Under the pieces are notes generated by a model. That model had not been told where the DNA came from, ran no database searches, and saw nothing but the letters and a program-made list of their open reading frames with translations. The translations under genes and the position numbers were made by a program. 64,000 bases of DNA from Ricinus communis (Eukaryota > Streptophyta > Magnoliopsida > Malpighiales > Euphorbiaceae): the NCBI RefSeq assembly GCF_019578655.1, contig NC_063256.1, forward strand, positions 18,620,012 through 18,684,011, given 5' to 3'. This document shows positions 1-13,900 of this stretch, piece after piece (position 1 is the stretch's first letter; each line of letters begins with the position of its first letter).

Positions 1-1984
1 CAAAATTACGGGTTATTTTCTCAGATTGATAAATATCCCCATATTATGGGGTTGTTTTCTCATATTAAAAAATTTACCCAATCTACGAGGCTGTTTTCTG
101 AGACTCGCAATCACACTACTTTTACGGGGTTACTTTCTTATATTGTTAATTATACCACTTTTATGAGGTCGTTTTCTCATATTAAATTATTAGCACTATT
201 ATGGTATTGTTTTGTCAAATTCATAAATTTACCCGTTTTACGCGGTTATTTTCTTATATCGACAAATATACCCCTTTTACGGGGTTGTTTTCTCATACTC
301 TAAAATTAACCCATTTAAGGGGTTGTTTTCTTATACTCACAAATATACCAAAAGTACGGGGTTATTTTCTCCAATTAATAAATATCCTCGTATTATGGAG
401 TTGTTTTCTAATATTTATAAATATACACCTCTTATGGGTTTTTTTTCAATATTAAAAAATTTACCCCTTCATGAGGCTGTCTTCTCGGACTCGGAATTAC
501 ACTACTTTTACGGGGTTATTTTCTCATATTCATAAATATACACGTTTTACGGTTATTTTCTTATATTGATAAACATACCACTTTTACGTGGTCGTTTTCT
601 CATATTAAATTATTAGCACTATTATGGGGTTGTTTTGTCAAATTCATAAATATACACATTTTACGTGGTTATTTTCTTATATCGACAAATATACACCTTT
701 TCTGAGGTTGTTTTCTCATATTATAAAATTAACTTATTTAAGGAGTTGTTTTCCCATACTCAAAAATATATCAAAATTACGCAGTTATCCTCTCCGATTG
801 ATAAATATCCCTATATTACGAGGTTATTTTCTCATATTAAAAAATTTACCCCTTCTACGAGGCTGTTTTCTTAGAGTCATAGTTACACTACTTTTACGGG
901 GTTGTTTCATCATATTCAAAAATATACACGTTTTACGGGATTATTTTCTTATATTGATAAATATACCACTTTTACGAGGTCTTTTTCTCATATTAAATTA
1001 TTAGCACTATTATGGGGTTGTTTTATCGAATTCATAAATTTGCACATTTTATGTGGTTATTTTCTTATATCAATAAATATCTCCATTTTACAAGGTTGTT
1101 TTCTCATACTTTAAAATTAACCTATTTAAGGGGTTGTTTTCCCATACTCACAAATATACCAAAATTATGGGGTTATTTTCTCCGATTGATAAATATCCCC
1201 ATATTACGGGGTTGTTTTCTCATATTAGAAAATTTACCCATTCTACGAGGCTATTTTCTGAGACTCGCAATCACACTACTTTTGTGAGGTTACTTTCTTA
1301 TATTGTTAATTATACCACTTTTACAGGGTCGTTTTCTCATATTAAATTATTAGCACTGTTATGGTGTTGTTTTGTCAAATTCATAAATTTACATGTTTTA
1401 TGTGGTTATTCTCTTATATCGACAAATATACTCCTTTTACGGGGTTGTTTTCTCATACTTTAAAATTAACCCATTTAAGGGGTTGTTTTCCCATACTCAA
1501 AAATATATCAAAATTACAAGCTTATTTTCTCCAATTGATAAATATCCCCGTATTACGGGGTTGTTTTCTCATATTAAAAAGTTTACCCCTTCTACGAGGC
1601 TGTTTTCTCAAACTCGCAGTTACACTACTTTTACGGGGTTGTTTTCTCATATTCATAAATATACACGTTTTACGGGATTATTTTCATATATTGATAATTA
1701 TACCACTTTTACGAGGTATTTTTCTCATATTAAATTATTAGCACTATTATGGGGTTATTTTATCAAATTCATAAATTTACACGTTTTACGGGGTTATTTT
1801 CTTATATCGACAAATATACCCCTTTTACATGGTTGTTTTCTCATACTCTAAAATTAACCCATTTAAGGGGTTGTTTTTCGATACTCATAAAAATACTAAA
1901 ATTACGAGGCTATTTTCTCTGATTGGTAAATATCATCGTATTACGGGGTTGTTTTCTCATATTAAAAAATTTACCTCTTCTAAG
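1..1984 (-). repeat. 39-bp-monomer satellite array, inverted segment
   Basis: Tandem 39-bp monomers. Read on the minus strand they begin ATATGAGAAAAC, carry a CCCC...GGGG-type core and end in TATATTTATCA or variants, the reverse of the orientation seen in the rest of the array. About ten monomer types recur in fixed order, giving units of roughly 350-390 bp; the type ending AGTGCTAATAATTTA is the easiest marker. Because 39 is 13 codons, plus-strand frames stay open for 60-150 residues with a 13-residue period (for example the frame at 1393-1851). I regard these as non-coding: no promoter or intron structure is visible, and the same frames occur in every array copy. Confidence 0.93.
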
Positions 1985-4900
1985 AAAATGATCTCGTAAA
2001 AGTGGCATGTTTATCAATATAAGAAAATAACCTCATAAAACGTGTATATTTATGAGTTTGAGAAAACAACCTCGTAAAAGTAGTGTAATCACTAGTATGA
2101 GAAAACAGCCTCGTAGAAGGGGTAAATTCTTTAATATGAGAAAACAACCCTGTAATAAGGGGATATTTATCAATCGAGGAAAATAACTCGATAATACGGG
2201 GATATTTATCAATCGAAGAAAATAGCCCCGTAATTTTGGTATATTAGTGAGTATGGAAAAAAAACCACTTAACTGGGTTAATTTTAGAGAATGACAAAAC
2301 AACCCCGTAGAAGGGGTATATTTGTCGATATAAGAAAATAACCCCGTAGAACGTTTAAATTTATGAATTTGACAAAACAACCCCATTATAGTGCTAATAA
2401 TATAATTTGAGAAAACAACCCATAAAAGTGGTATATTTATCAATATAAGAAAATAACCTCGTAAAATGTGTATATTTATTAATATGAGAAAATAACCCTG
2501 TAAAAGTAGTGGAAATGCGAGTCTGAGAAACCAGCCTCGTAGAAGGGATAAAGTTTTTAATATGAGAAAACAACCATTTAATACGGGGATATTTATCAAT
2601 CGGAGAAAATAACCTTGTAATTTTGGTATATTTGTGAGTATGAGAAAACAACCCCTTAAATGGGTTAATTTCAAAATATCAGAAAACAACCCCGTAAAAG
2701 GCGTATATTTGTTGATATAAGAATATAACCCCGTAAAATTTGTATATTTATGAATTTGAAAAACACTCCATAATAGTGCTAATAATTTAATATGAGAAAA
2801 ATGATCCCGTGAAAGTGGTATATTTATCAATATAAGAAAATAACCCCCCAAAACGTATATATTTATGAATCTGAAAAAACAACCCATAAAAGTTGTGTAA
2901 ATGCGAGTATGAGAAAATAGACTCGTAGAAGGGGTAAATTTTTTAAAATGAGAAACCAACCCCGTAATACGAGGATATTTATCAATCGGAGAAAATAACA
3001 CTGTAATTTTGGTATGTTTGTGAGTACAAGAAAACAACCCTTAAGTGGGTTAATTTTATAATAAAAAAAACAACACCGTGAAAGGGGTAAATTTGTGGAT
3101 ATAAAAAAATAATCCTATAAAACGTGTAAACTTATGAATTTGATAAAATAACCCCATAATAGTGCTAATAATTTAATATGAGAAAACGACCCCGTAAAAG
3201 TAATATATTTATCAATATAAGAAAATAACCCCATAAAAATAATGTAATTGGGAGTCTGAGAAAACAGCCTCGTCGAAGGGGTAAATTTTTAATATGAGAA
3301 AATAACTCCGTAATACGGGAATATTTATCAATCGGAGAAAATAACCCCGTAATTTTGGTATATTTTTAGTATGGGCAAACAACCCCTTAAATGAGTTAAT
3401 TTTATAATATGAGAAAACAACCCTGTAAAAGGTGTATATTTGTCGATATAAGAAAATAACCCTGTAAAATGTGTTTATTTATGAATTTGACAAAACAACC
3501 CCATAACAGTACTAATAATTTAATATGAGAAAACGACCCCGTAAAAGTGGTATATTTATCAATATAAGAAATAACCCTGCAAAACGTGTATGTTTATGAA
3601 TTTGAAAAAACAACCGATAAAAGTTGTGTAAATGCGAGTATGAGAAAACAGCCTCATAGAAGGGATAAATTTTTTAATATGAGAAAACAATCTTGTAATA
3701 CAGGGATATTTATCAATTGGCAAAAATAACCCTGTAATTTTGGTATATTTGGGAGTATGAGAAAACAACCCCTTAAATGGATTAATTTTATAATATAAGA
3801 AAACAACCCCGTAAAAGGGTTATATTTGTCGATATAAGAAAATAACCCTATAAAACGTGTATATTTATGAATTTGACAGAACAACCCCATAGTAGTGCTA
3901 ATAATTTAATATGAGAAAACGATCCCGTAAAAGGGGTATATTTATCACTATAAGAAAATAACCCCATAAAACATATATATTTATGAATCTGAGAAAACAA
4001 TCCTGTAAAAGTAGTGTAATTGAGAGCCTGAGAACACAGTCTTGTAGAATGCGTAAATTTTTTAATATGAGAAAACAACCAAGTAATACAGGGATATTTA
4101 TCAATCAGAGGAAATAAACCCATAATTTTGGTATATTTGTGAGTATGAGAAAACATCCTCTTAAATGGGTTAATTTTATAATATGACAAAACAATCCAGT
4201 AAAAGGGGTATATTTATCGAAATTAGAAAACAACCTCGTAAAACGTGTATATTTATGAATTTGACAAAATAACTCTGTAATAGTACTAATAATTTAATAT
4301 GAGAAAACGATCCCGTAAAAGTGGTAAATTTGAAACAACTCCACAATAGTGCTAATAATTTCATATGAGAAAACTACCCCGTAAAATTGGTATATTTATC
4401 AATATATGAAAATAACCTCGTAAAACGTGTATATTTATGAATCTGAGAAAATAATCCAGTAAAAGTAGTATAATTGCGAGCCTGAGAAAACAGCCTCGTA
4501 GAAGGGGTAAATTTTTTAATATGAGAAAACAACCCGGTACTACGGGGATATTGATCAATCGGAGAAAATAACCCAATAATTTTGATATATTTGTAAGTAT
4601 GACAAAACAACCCCTTAAATGGGTTAATTTTATAATATATGAGAAAACAATCCCGTAAAAGGCGTATATTTGCCAATATAAGAAAATAACTCTGTAAAAC
4701 ATGTATATATATGAATTTGACAAAATAACCCATAATAGTGCTAATAATTTAATATGAGAAAACGACCTCGTAAAAGTGGTATATTTATCAATATAAGAAA
4801 ATAACCTCATAAAACATGTATATTTATGAATCTGATAAAATAATCCCGTAAAAGTAGTGTAATTATTAGTTTGAGAAAACAGTCTCATAGAAGGTGTAAA

Positions 4901-7900
4901 TTCTTTAATATGAGAAAACAACCCCGTAAAAAAGGGTATCAATCAGGGAAAATAACACGGTAATACGGGGATATTTATCAATAGGAGAAAATAACCCCAT
5001 AATTTTGGTATATTTGTGAGTATGGGAAAACAACCCCTTAAATGGGTTAATTTTAGAGTAGGAGAAACAACCCCGTAAAAAGGGTATATTTATCGATATA
5101 AGAAAATAACCCTGTAGAACATGTAAATTTATAAATTTGACAAAACAACCCTATAATCGTGCTAATAATTTAATATGAGAAAACGACCCCGTAAAAGTGT
5201 ACAATTATCAATATAAGAAAATAACCCCATAAAACGTGTATATTTATGAATCTGAAAAAATAACCCTGTAAAAGTAGTGTAATTGCGAGTCTGAGAAACC
5301 CGCCTCATAGAAGGGGTAAATTTATTAATATGAGAAAACAACCCCGTAGTACGGGGATATTTACTAATCGGATAAAATAACCCCGTAATTTCGATATATT
5401 TTTGTGTGTGAGAAAACAAACCCTTAAATGGGTTAATTTCAGAATATGAGAAGACAACCTCGTAAAAGGGGTATATTTGTCAATATAAGAAAATAACCCC
5501 ATAAAACGTGTATATTTATGAATTTGAAAAAATAACCCCATAATAGTGCTAATAATTTAATATGAGAAAATGACACCGTAAAAGTGGTATATTGATAAAT
5601 ATAAGAAAATAACCCTGTAAAACGTGTATATTTATGAAACCCGAGGAAACAACCTTGTAAAAGTAGTGTAATTGCGAGTCTGAAAAAATAGCCTCGTAGA
5701 AGGGGTAAATTTTATAATATAAGAAAACAACCCTGTAATACAGGGATATTTATCGATCGGAGAAAATGACCCCATAATTTTAGTATATTTGTGAGTATGG
5801 GAAAATAACCCTTCAAATGGATTAATTTTAGAGTATGAGAAAGCAACCCCGTAGAAGTGGTAAATTTGTCAATATAAAAACTAATCCCGTAAAATGTGTA
5901 TATTTATAAATTTGATAAAACAACTCCATAATAGTAATAATAATTAAATATGACAAAACGATCCCGTAAAAGTGGTATAATTATCAATATAAGAAAATAA
6001 CCCCGTAAAATGTGTATATTTATGAATCTGAGAAAATGACCCCATAAAAGTAGTGTAATTGCGAGTCTGAGAAACCAGCCTCATAGAAGGGGTAAATTTT
6101 TTAATATGAGAAAACAACCCCGTAATCAATAGGAGAAACTACCCCCGTAATTTTGGTATATTTGTGAGTATGGGAAAACAACCCCTTAAACGGATTAATT
6201 TTAGAGTATGCGAAAAGAACCCCGTAAAAGGGGTATATTTGTCGATATAAGAAAATAAAGAACGTGTAAATTTATGAATTTGACAAAACAACACTATAAT
6301 AGTACTAATAATTTAATATGAGAAAACGACCCCGTATAAGTAGGATATTTATCAATATAAAAAAATAACCTCATAAAACATGTATATTTATCAATCTGAG
6401 AAAACAACCCCAGAAAAGTAGTGTAATTACGAGTCTAAGAAAATAGTCTCGTAAATGGGGTAAATTTTTTATATGAGAAAACAACCCCGTAATACGGGGA
6501 TAATTATCAATCGGAGAAAATAACCCCATAACTTTGGTAAAAATGGTATATTTGTCGATATAAGAAAATAACCCTGTAGAACATGTAAATTTATAAATTT
6601 GACAAAACAACCCTATAATCGTGCTAATAATTTAATATGAGAAAACGACCCCGTAAAAGTGTATAATTATCAATATAAGAAAATAACCCCGTAAAACTTG
6701 TATATTTATGAATCTGAAAAAATAACCCCGTAAAAGTTGTGTAATTGCGAGTCTGAGAAACCCGCCTCGTAGAAGGGGCAAATTTTTTAATATGAGAAAA
6801 CAACCCCGTAGTATGGGGATATTTATCAATCGGATAAAATAACCCCGTAATTTTGATATATTTTTGTATGTGAGAAAACAAACCCTTAAATGGGTTAATT
6901 TTAGAATATGAGAAAACAACCCCGTAAAAGGGGTATATTTGTCGATATAAGAAAATAACCCCATAAAACGTGTATATTTATGAATTTGAAAATATAACCC
7001 CATAATAGTGCTAATAATTTAATATGAGAAAACGACCCATAAAAGTGATATATTTGTAACAACTCCACAATAGTGCTAATAATTTCATATGAGAAAACTA
7101 CCCTATAAAATTGGTATATTTATCAATATATGAAAATAACCCCGTAAAACGTGTATATTTATGAATCTAAGAAAATAATCCCGTAAAAGTAGTATAATTG
7201 CGAGCCTGAGAAAACAGCCTCGTTGAAGGGGTAAATTTTTTAATATGAGAAAACAACCCGGTACTACGGGGATATTGATCAATTGGAGAAAATAACCTTA
7301 TAATTTTGATATATTTGTGAGTATGACAAAACAACCCCTTAAATGGGTTAATTTTGTAATATATGAGAAAACAATCTCGTAAAAGGGGTATATTTGCTAA
7401 TATAAGAAAATAACTCCGTAAAACATGTATATTTATGAATTTGACAAAATAAACCATAATAGTGCTAATAATTTAATATGAGAAAACGACCCGTAAAAGT
7501 GGTCTATTTATCAATATAAGAATATAACCTCATAAAACATGTATATTTATGAATCTGATAAAATAATCCCGTAAAAGTAGTGTAATTACTAGTGTGAGAA
7601 AACAGTCTCGTAGAAGGTGTAAATTCTTTAATATGAGAAAACAACCCCGTAAAAAAGGGTATCAATCACGGAAAATAACCTGGTAATACGGGGATATTTA
7701 TCAATAGTAGAAAATAACCCCATAACTTTGGTGTATTTGTGAGTATGGGAAAACAACCACTTAAATGGGTTAATTTTAGAGTAGGAGAAAAACACCCCGT
7801 AAAAAGGGTATATTTGTCGATATAAGAAAATAACCCCGTAGAACATGTAAATTTATAAATTTGACAAAACAACCCTATAATCGTGCTAATAATTTAATAT

Positions 7901-10900
7901 GGGAAAACGACCCCGTAAAAGTGTATAATTATCAATATAAGAAAATAACCCCGTAAAACGTGTATATTTATGAATCTGAAAAAATAACCCCGTAAAAGTA
8001 GTGTAATTGCGAGTTTGAGAAACCCGCCTCGTAGAAGGGGCAAATTTTTTAATATGAGAAAACAACCCCGTAGTACGGGGATATTTTTCAATCGGATAAA
8101 ATAACCCCGTAATTTTAATATATTTTTGTATGTGAGAAAACAAACCCTTAAATGGGTTAATTTTAGAATATGAGAAAACAACCCCGTAAAAGGGGTATAT
8201 TTGTCGATATAAGAAAATAACCCCATAAAACGTGTATATTTATGAATTTAAAAAAATAACCCCATAATAGTGCTGATAATTTAATATGAGAAAATGACAC
8301 CGTAAAAGTGGTATATTTATATATAAGAAAATAACCCTGTAAAACATGTATATTTATGAAACCCGAGGAAACAACCTTGTAAAAGTAGTGTAATTGCGAG
8401 TCTGAAAAAATAGCCTCGTAGAAGGGGCAAATTTTATAATTTAAGAAAACAAGCCCGTAATACAGGGATATTTATCGATCGGACAAAATAACCTCATAAT
8501 TTTAGTATATTTGTGAGTATGGAAAAATAACCCTTCAAATGGGTTAATTTTAGAGTATGAGAAAGCAACCCCGTAGAAGTGGTAAATTTGTCAATATAAA
8601 AACTAATCCCGTAAAACATGTATATTTATAAATTTGATAAACCAACTTCATAATAGTAATAATAATTTAAAATGAGAAAATGATCCCGTAAGAGAGGTAT
8701 AATTATCAATATAAGAAAATAACCCCGTAAAATGTGTATATTTATGAATCTGAGAAAATGACCCCATAAAATTGGTGTAATTGCGAGTTTGAGAAACCAG
8801 CCTCGTAGAAGGGGTAAATTTTTTAATATGAGAAAACAACCCCATTATCAATCGGAGAAAATAACCCCGTAATTTTGGTATATTTGTGAGTATGGGAAAA
8901 CAACCCCTTAAATGGATTAATTTTAGAGTATGCGAAAACAACCCCGTAAAAGGGGTATATTTGTCGATATAAGAAAATAAAGAACGTGTAAATTTATGAA
9001 TTTGACAAAACAACACTATAATAGTGCTAATAATTTAATATGAGAAAACGACCCCGTAAAAGTGGTATATTTATCACTATAAGAAAATAACTCCATAAAA
9101 CACGTATATTTATGAATCTGAGAAAACTATCCTGTAAAAGTAGTGTAATTGAGAGCAGAAAAACACAGTCTTGTAGAATGAGTAAATTTTTTAATATGAG
9201 AAAACAACCAAGTAATACAGGGATATTTATCAATCAGAGGAAATAACCCCGTAATTTTGGTATATTTGTGGGTATGAGAAAACATCCTCTTAAATGGGTT
9301 AATTTTATAATATGACAAAACAATCCAGTAAAACGGGTATATTTGTCGAAATTAGAAAAAAAACCTCGTAAAACGTGTATATTTATGAATTTGACAAAAC
9401 AACTCTGTAATAGTACTAATAATTTAATATGAGAAAACGATCCCGTAAAAGTGGTAAATTTGTCAATATAAGAAAATAACCCCGTAAAATGTGTATATTT
9501 ATGAATTTTAGAAAAAAAACTCTGTAAAAGTAGTGTAATTGCGAGTCTGAGAAAACACTCTCGTAGAAGGGGTAAATTTTTTAATATGAGAAAACAACCT
9601 CGTAATTTTTGTATATTTCTGAGTATGGAAAAACAACCCCTTAAATGGGTTAATTTTAGAGTAAGAGAAAGTAACCTCGTAAAAGTGGTATATTTGTTAA
9701 TATAAGAAAATAACCCCGTAAAACGTATAAATTTATGAAATTAACAAAATAACATCATAATAGTGCTAATAATTTAATATGAGAAAACGACCCATAAAAG
9801 TGATATATTTGAAACAACTCCACAATAGTGCTAATAATTTCATATGAGAAAACTACCTTATAAAATTGGTATATTTATCAATATATGAAAATAACCCCAA
9901 AAAACGTGTATATTTATGAATCTAAGAAAACAATCCCGTAAAAGTAGTATAATTGCGAGCATGAGAAAACAGCCTCGTTGAAGGGGTAAATTTTTTAATA
10001 TGAGAAAACAACCCGGTACTACGGGGATATTGATCAATTGGAGAAAATAACCTTATAATTTTGATATATTTGTGAGTATGACAAAACAACCCCTTAAATG
10101 GGTTAATTTTATAATATATGAGAAAACAATCTCGTAAAAGGGGTATATTTGCCAATATAAGAAAATAACTCCGTAAAACATGTATATTTATGAATTTGAC
10201 AAAATAACCCATAATAGTGCTAATAATTTAATATGAGAAAACGACCCCGTAAAAGTGGTCTATTTATCAATATAAGAAAATAACCTCATAAAACATGTAT
10301 ATTTATGAATCTGATAAAATAATCCCGTAAAAGTAGTGTAATTACTAGTCTGAGAAAACAGTCTCGTAGAAGGTGTAAATTCTTTAATATGAGAAAACAA
10401 CCTCGTAAAAAAGGGTATCAATCAGGGAAAATAACATGGTAATACGGGGATATTTATCAATAGGAGAAAATAACCCCATAATTTTGGTATATTTGTGAGG
10501 ACGGGAAAACAACACCTTAAATGGGTTAATTTTAGAGTAGGAGAAAACAACCCCGTAAAAATGGTATATTTGTCGATATAAGAAAATAACCATGTAGAAC
10601 ATGTAAATTTATAAATTTGACAAAACAACCCTATAATCGTGCTAATAATTTAATATGAGAAAACGACCCCGTAAAAGTGTATAATTATCAATATAAGAAA
10701 ATAACCCCGTAAAACGTGTATATTTATGAATCTGAAAAAATAACCCCGTAAAAGTTGTGTAATTGCGAGTCTGAGAAACCCGCCTCGTAGAAGGGGCAAA
10801 TTTTTTAATATGAGAAAACAGCCCCGTAGTACGGAGATATTTATCAATCGGATAAAATAACCCCGTAATTTTGATATATTTTTGTATGTGAGAAAACAAA

Positions 10901-13900
10901 CCCTTAAATGGGTTAATTTTAGAATATGAGAAAACAACCCCGTAAAAGGGGTATATTTGTCGATATAAGAAAATAACCCCATAAAACGTGTATATTTATG
11001 AATTTGAAAAAATAACCCCGTAATAGTGCTAATAATTTAATATGAGAAAATGACACCGTAAAAGTTGTATATTTATATATAAGAAAATAACCCTGTAAAA
11101 CGTGTATATTTATGAAACCCAAGGAAACAACCTTGTAAAAGTAGTGTAATTGCGAGTTTGAAAAAATAGCCTCGTAGAAGGGGCAAATTTTATGATTTAA
11201 GAAAACAACTCCGTAATACAGGGATATTTATCGATCGGACAAAATAACCACATAATTTTAGTATATTTGTGAGTATGGGAAAATAACCCTTCAAATGGGT
11301 TAATTTTAGAGTATAAGAAAGCAACCCCGTAGAAGTGGTAAATTTGTCAATATAAAAACTAATCCCGTAAAACGTGTATATTTATAAATTTGATAAACCA
11401 ACTTCATAATAGTAATAATAATTTAATATGAGAAAATGATCCCGTAAGAGTGGTATAATTATCAATATAAGAAAATAACCCCATAAAACGTGTATATTTA
11501 TGAATCTGAGAAAATGACCCCATAAAATTGGTGTAATTGCGAGTTTGAGAAACCAGCCTCGTAGAAGGGGTAAATTTTTTAATATGAGAAAAAGAACCCC
11601 ATAAGAGGTGTATATTTATAAATATTAGAGAACATTCCCATAATACGGATCGGAGAAAATAACCCAGCAATTTTGGTTTATTTGTGAGTATGGGAGAATA
11701 ACTCCTTAAATGGTTTAATTTTAGAATTTGACAAAGCAACCCCATAATAGTGCTATTAATTTAATATGAGAAAACAACCATGTAATACGGTGATATTTAT
11801 CAATCGGAGAAAATAACCTTGTAATTTTGGTATATTTGTGAGTATGAGAAAAGAACCCCTTAAATGGGTTAATTTCAGAATATGCAAAAACAACCCCGTA
11901 AAAGGCGTATATTTGTCGATATAAGAATATAACCCCGTAAAATTTATATATTTATGAATTTGAAAAATACTCCATAATAGTGCTAATAATTTAATATGAG
12001 AAAAATGACCCCGTGAAAGTGGTATATTTATCAATATAAGAAAATAACCCCCCAAAACGTATATATTTATGAATCTGAAAAAATAACCCATAAAAGTTGT
12101 GTAAATGCGAGTATGAGAAAATAGCCTCGTCGAAGGGGTAAATTTTTAATATGAGAAAACAACTCCGTAATACGGGAATATTTATCAATCGGAGAAAATA
12201 ACACCGTAATTTTGGTATATTTTTTATATGGGAAAACAACCCCTTAAATGAGTTAATTTTATAATATGAGAAAACAACCCCGTAAAAGGTGTATATTTGT
12301 CGATATAAGAAAATAACCCCGTAAAATGTGTATATTTATGAATTTGAAAAAATAACCCCATAATAGTGCTAATAATTTAATATGAGAAAATGACACCGTA
12401 AAAGTGGTATATTTATATATAAGAAAATAACCCTGTAAAACGTGTATATTTATGAAACCCGGGGAAACAACCTTGTAAAAGTAGTGTAATTGCGAGTCTG
12501 AAAAAATAGCCTCGTAGAAGGGGCAAATTTTATAATATAAGAAAACAACCACGTAATACAGGGATATTTATCGATCGGACAAAATAACCCCATAATTTTA
12601 GTATATTTGTGAGTATGGAAAAATAACCCTTCAAATGGGTTAATTTTAGAGTATGAGAAAGCAACCCCGTAGAAGTGGTAAATTTGTCAATATAAAAACT
12701 AATCCCGTAAAACGTGTATATTTATAAATTTGATAAACCAACTTCATAATAGTAATAATAATTTAATATGAGAAAATGATCCCGTAAGAGTGGTATAATT
12801 ATCAATATAAGAAAATAACCCCGTAAAACGTGTATATTTATGAATCTGAGAAAATGACCCCATAAAATTGGTGTAATTGCGAGTTTGAGAAACCAGCCTC
12901 GTAGAAGGGGTAAATTTTTTAATATGAGAAAACAACCCCGTAATCAATCGGAGAAAATAACCCCGTAATTTTGGTATATTTGTGAGTATGGGAAAACAAC
13001 CCCTTAAATGGATTAATTTTAGAGTATGCGAAAATAACCCCGTAAAAGGAGTATATTTGTCGATATAAGAAAATATAGAATGTGTAAATTTATGAATTTG
13101 ACAAAACAACACTATAATAATGCTAATAATTTAATATGAGAAAACGACCCCGTAAAAGTGGTATATTTATCACTGTAAGAAAATAACTCCATAAAACACG
13201 TATATTTATGAATCTGAGAAAAGAATCCTGTAAAAGTAGTGTAATTGAGAGCCTGAGAACACAGTCTTGTAGAATGCGTAAATTTTTTAATATGAGAAAA
13301 CAACCAAGTAATACAGGGATATTTATCAATCAGAGGAAATAACCCCGTAATTTTGGTATATTTATGAGTATGAGAAAACATCCTCTTAAATGGGTTAATT
13401 TTATAATATGACAAAACAATCCGTAAAAGGGGTATATTTGTCGAAATTAGAAAACAACCTCGTAAAACGTGTATATTTATGAATTTGACAAAACAACTCT
13501 GTAATAGTACTAATAATTTAATATGAGAAAACGATCCCGTAAAAGTGGTAAATTTGTCAATATAAGAGAATAACCCCGTAAAACGTGTATATTTATGAAT
13601 TTTAGAAAAAAACTCCGTAAAAGTAGTGTAATTGCGAGTCTGAAAAAACACTCTCGTAGAAGGGGTAAATTTTTTAATATCATAAAACAAACCCGTAATA
13701 CGGGGATATTTATAAATCGAACAAAAGAAACCCGTAATACGGGGATACTTATCAACCGGAGAAAATTACCCCGTAATTTTGGTATATTTGTGAGTGTGGG
13801 AAAACAACCCCTTAAATGGGTTAATTTTAGAATATGAGAAAACAACCCCGTAAAAGGGGTATATTTGTCGATATAAGAAGATAACTCCATAAAACGTGTA

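Noticed and set aside
2033..3037. 334-codon minus-strand open frame
   Set aside because: It is satellite read in the one frame free of stops; residues repeat every 13 and the same frame occurs in all array copies.
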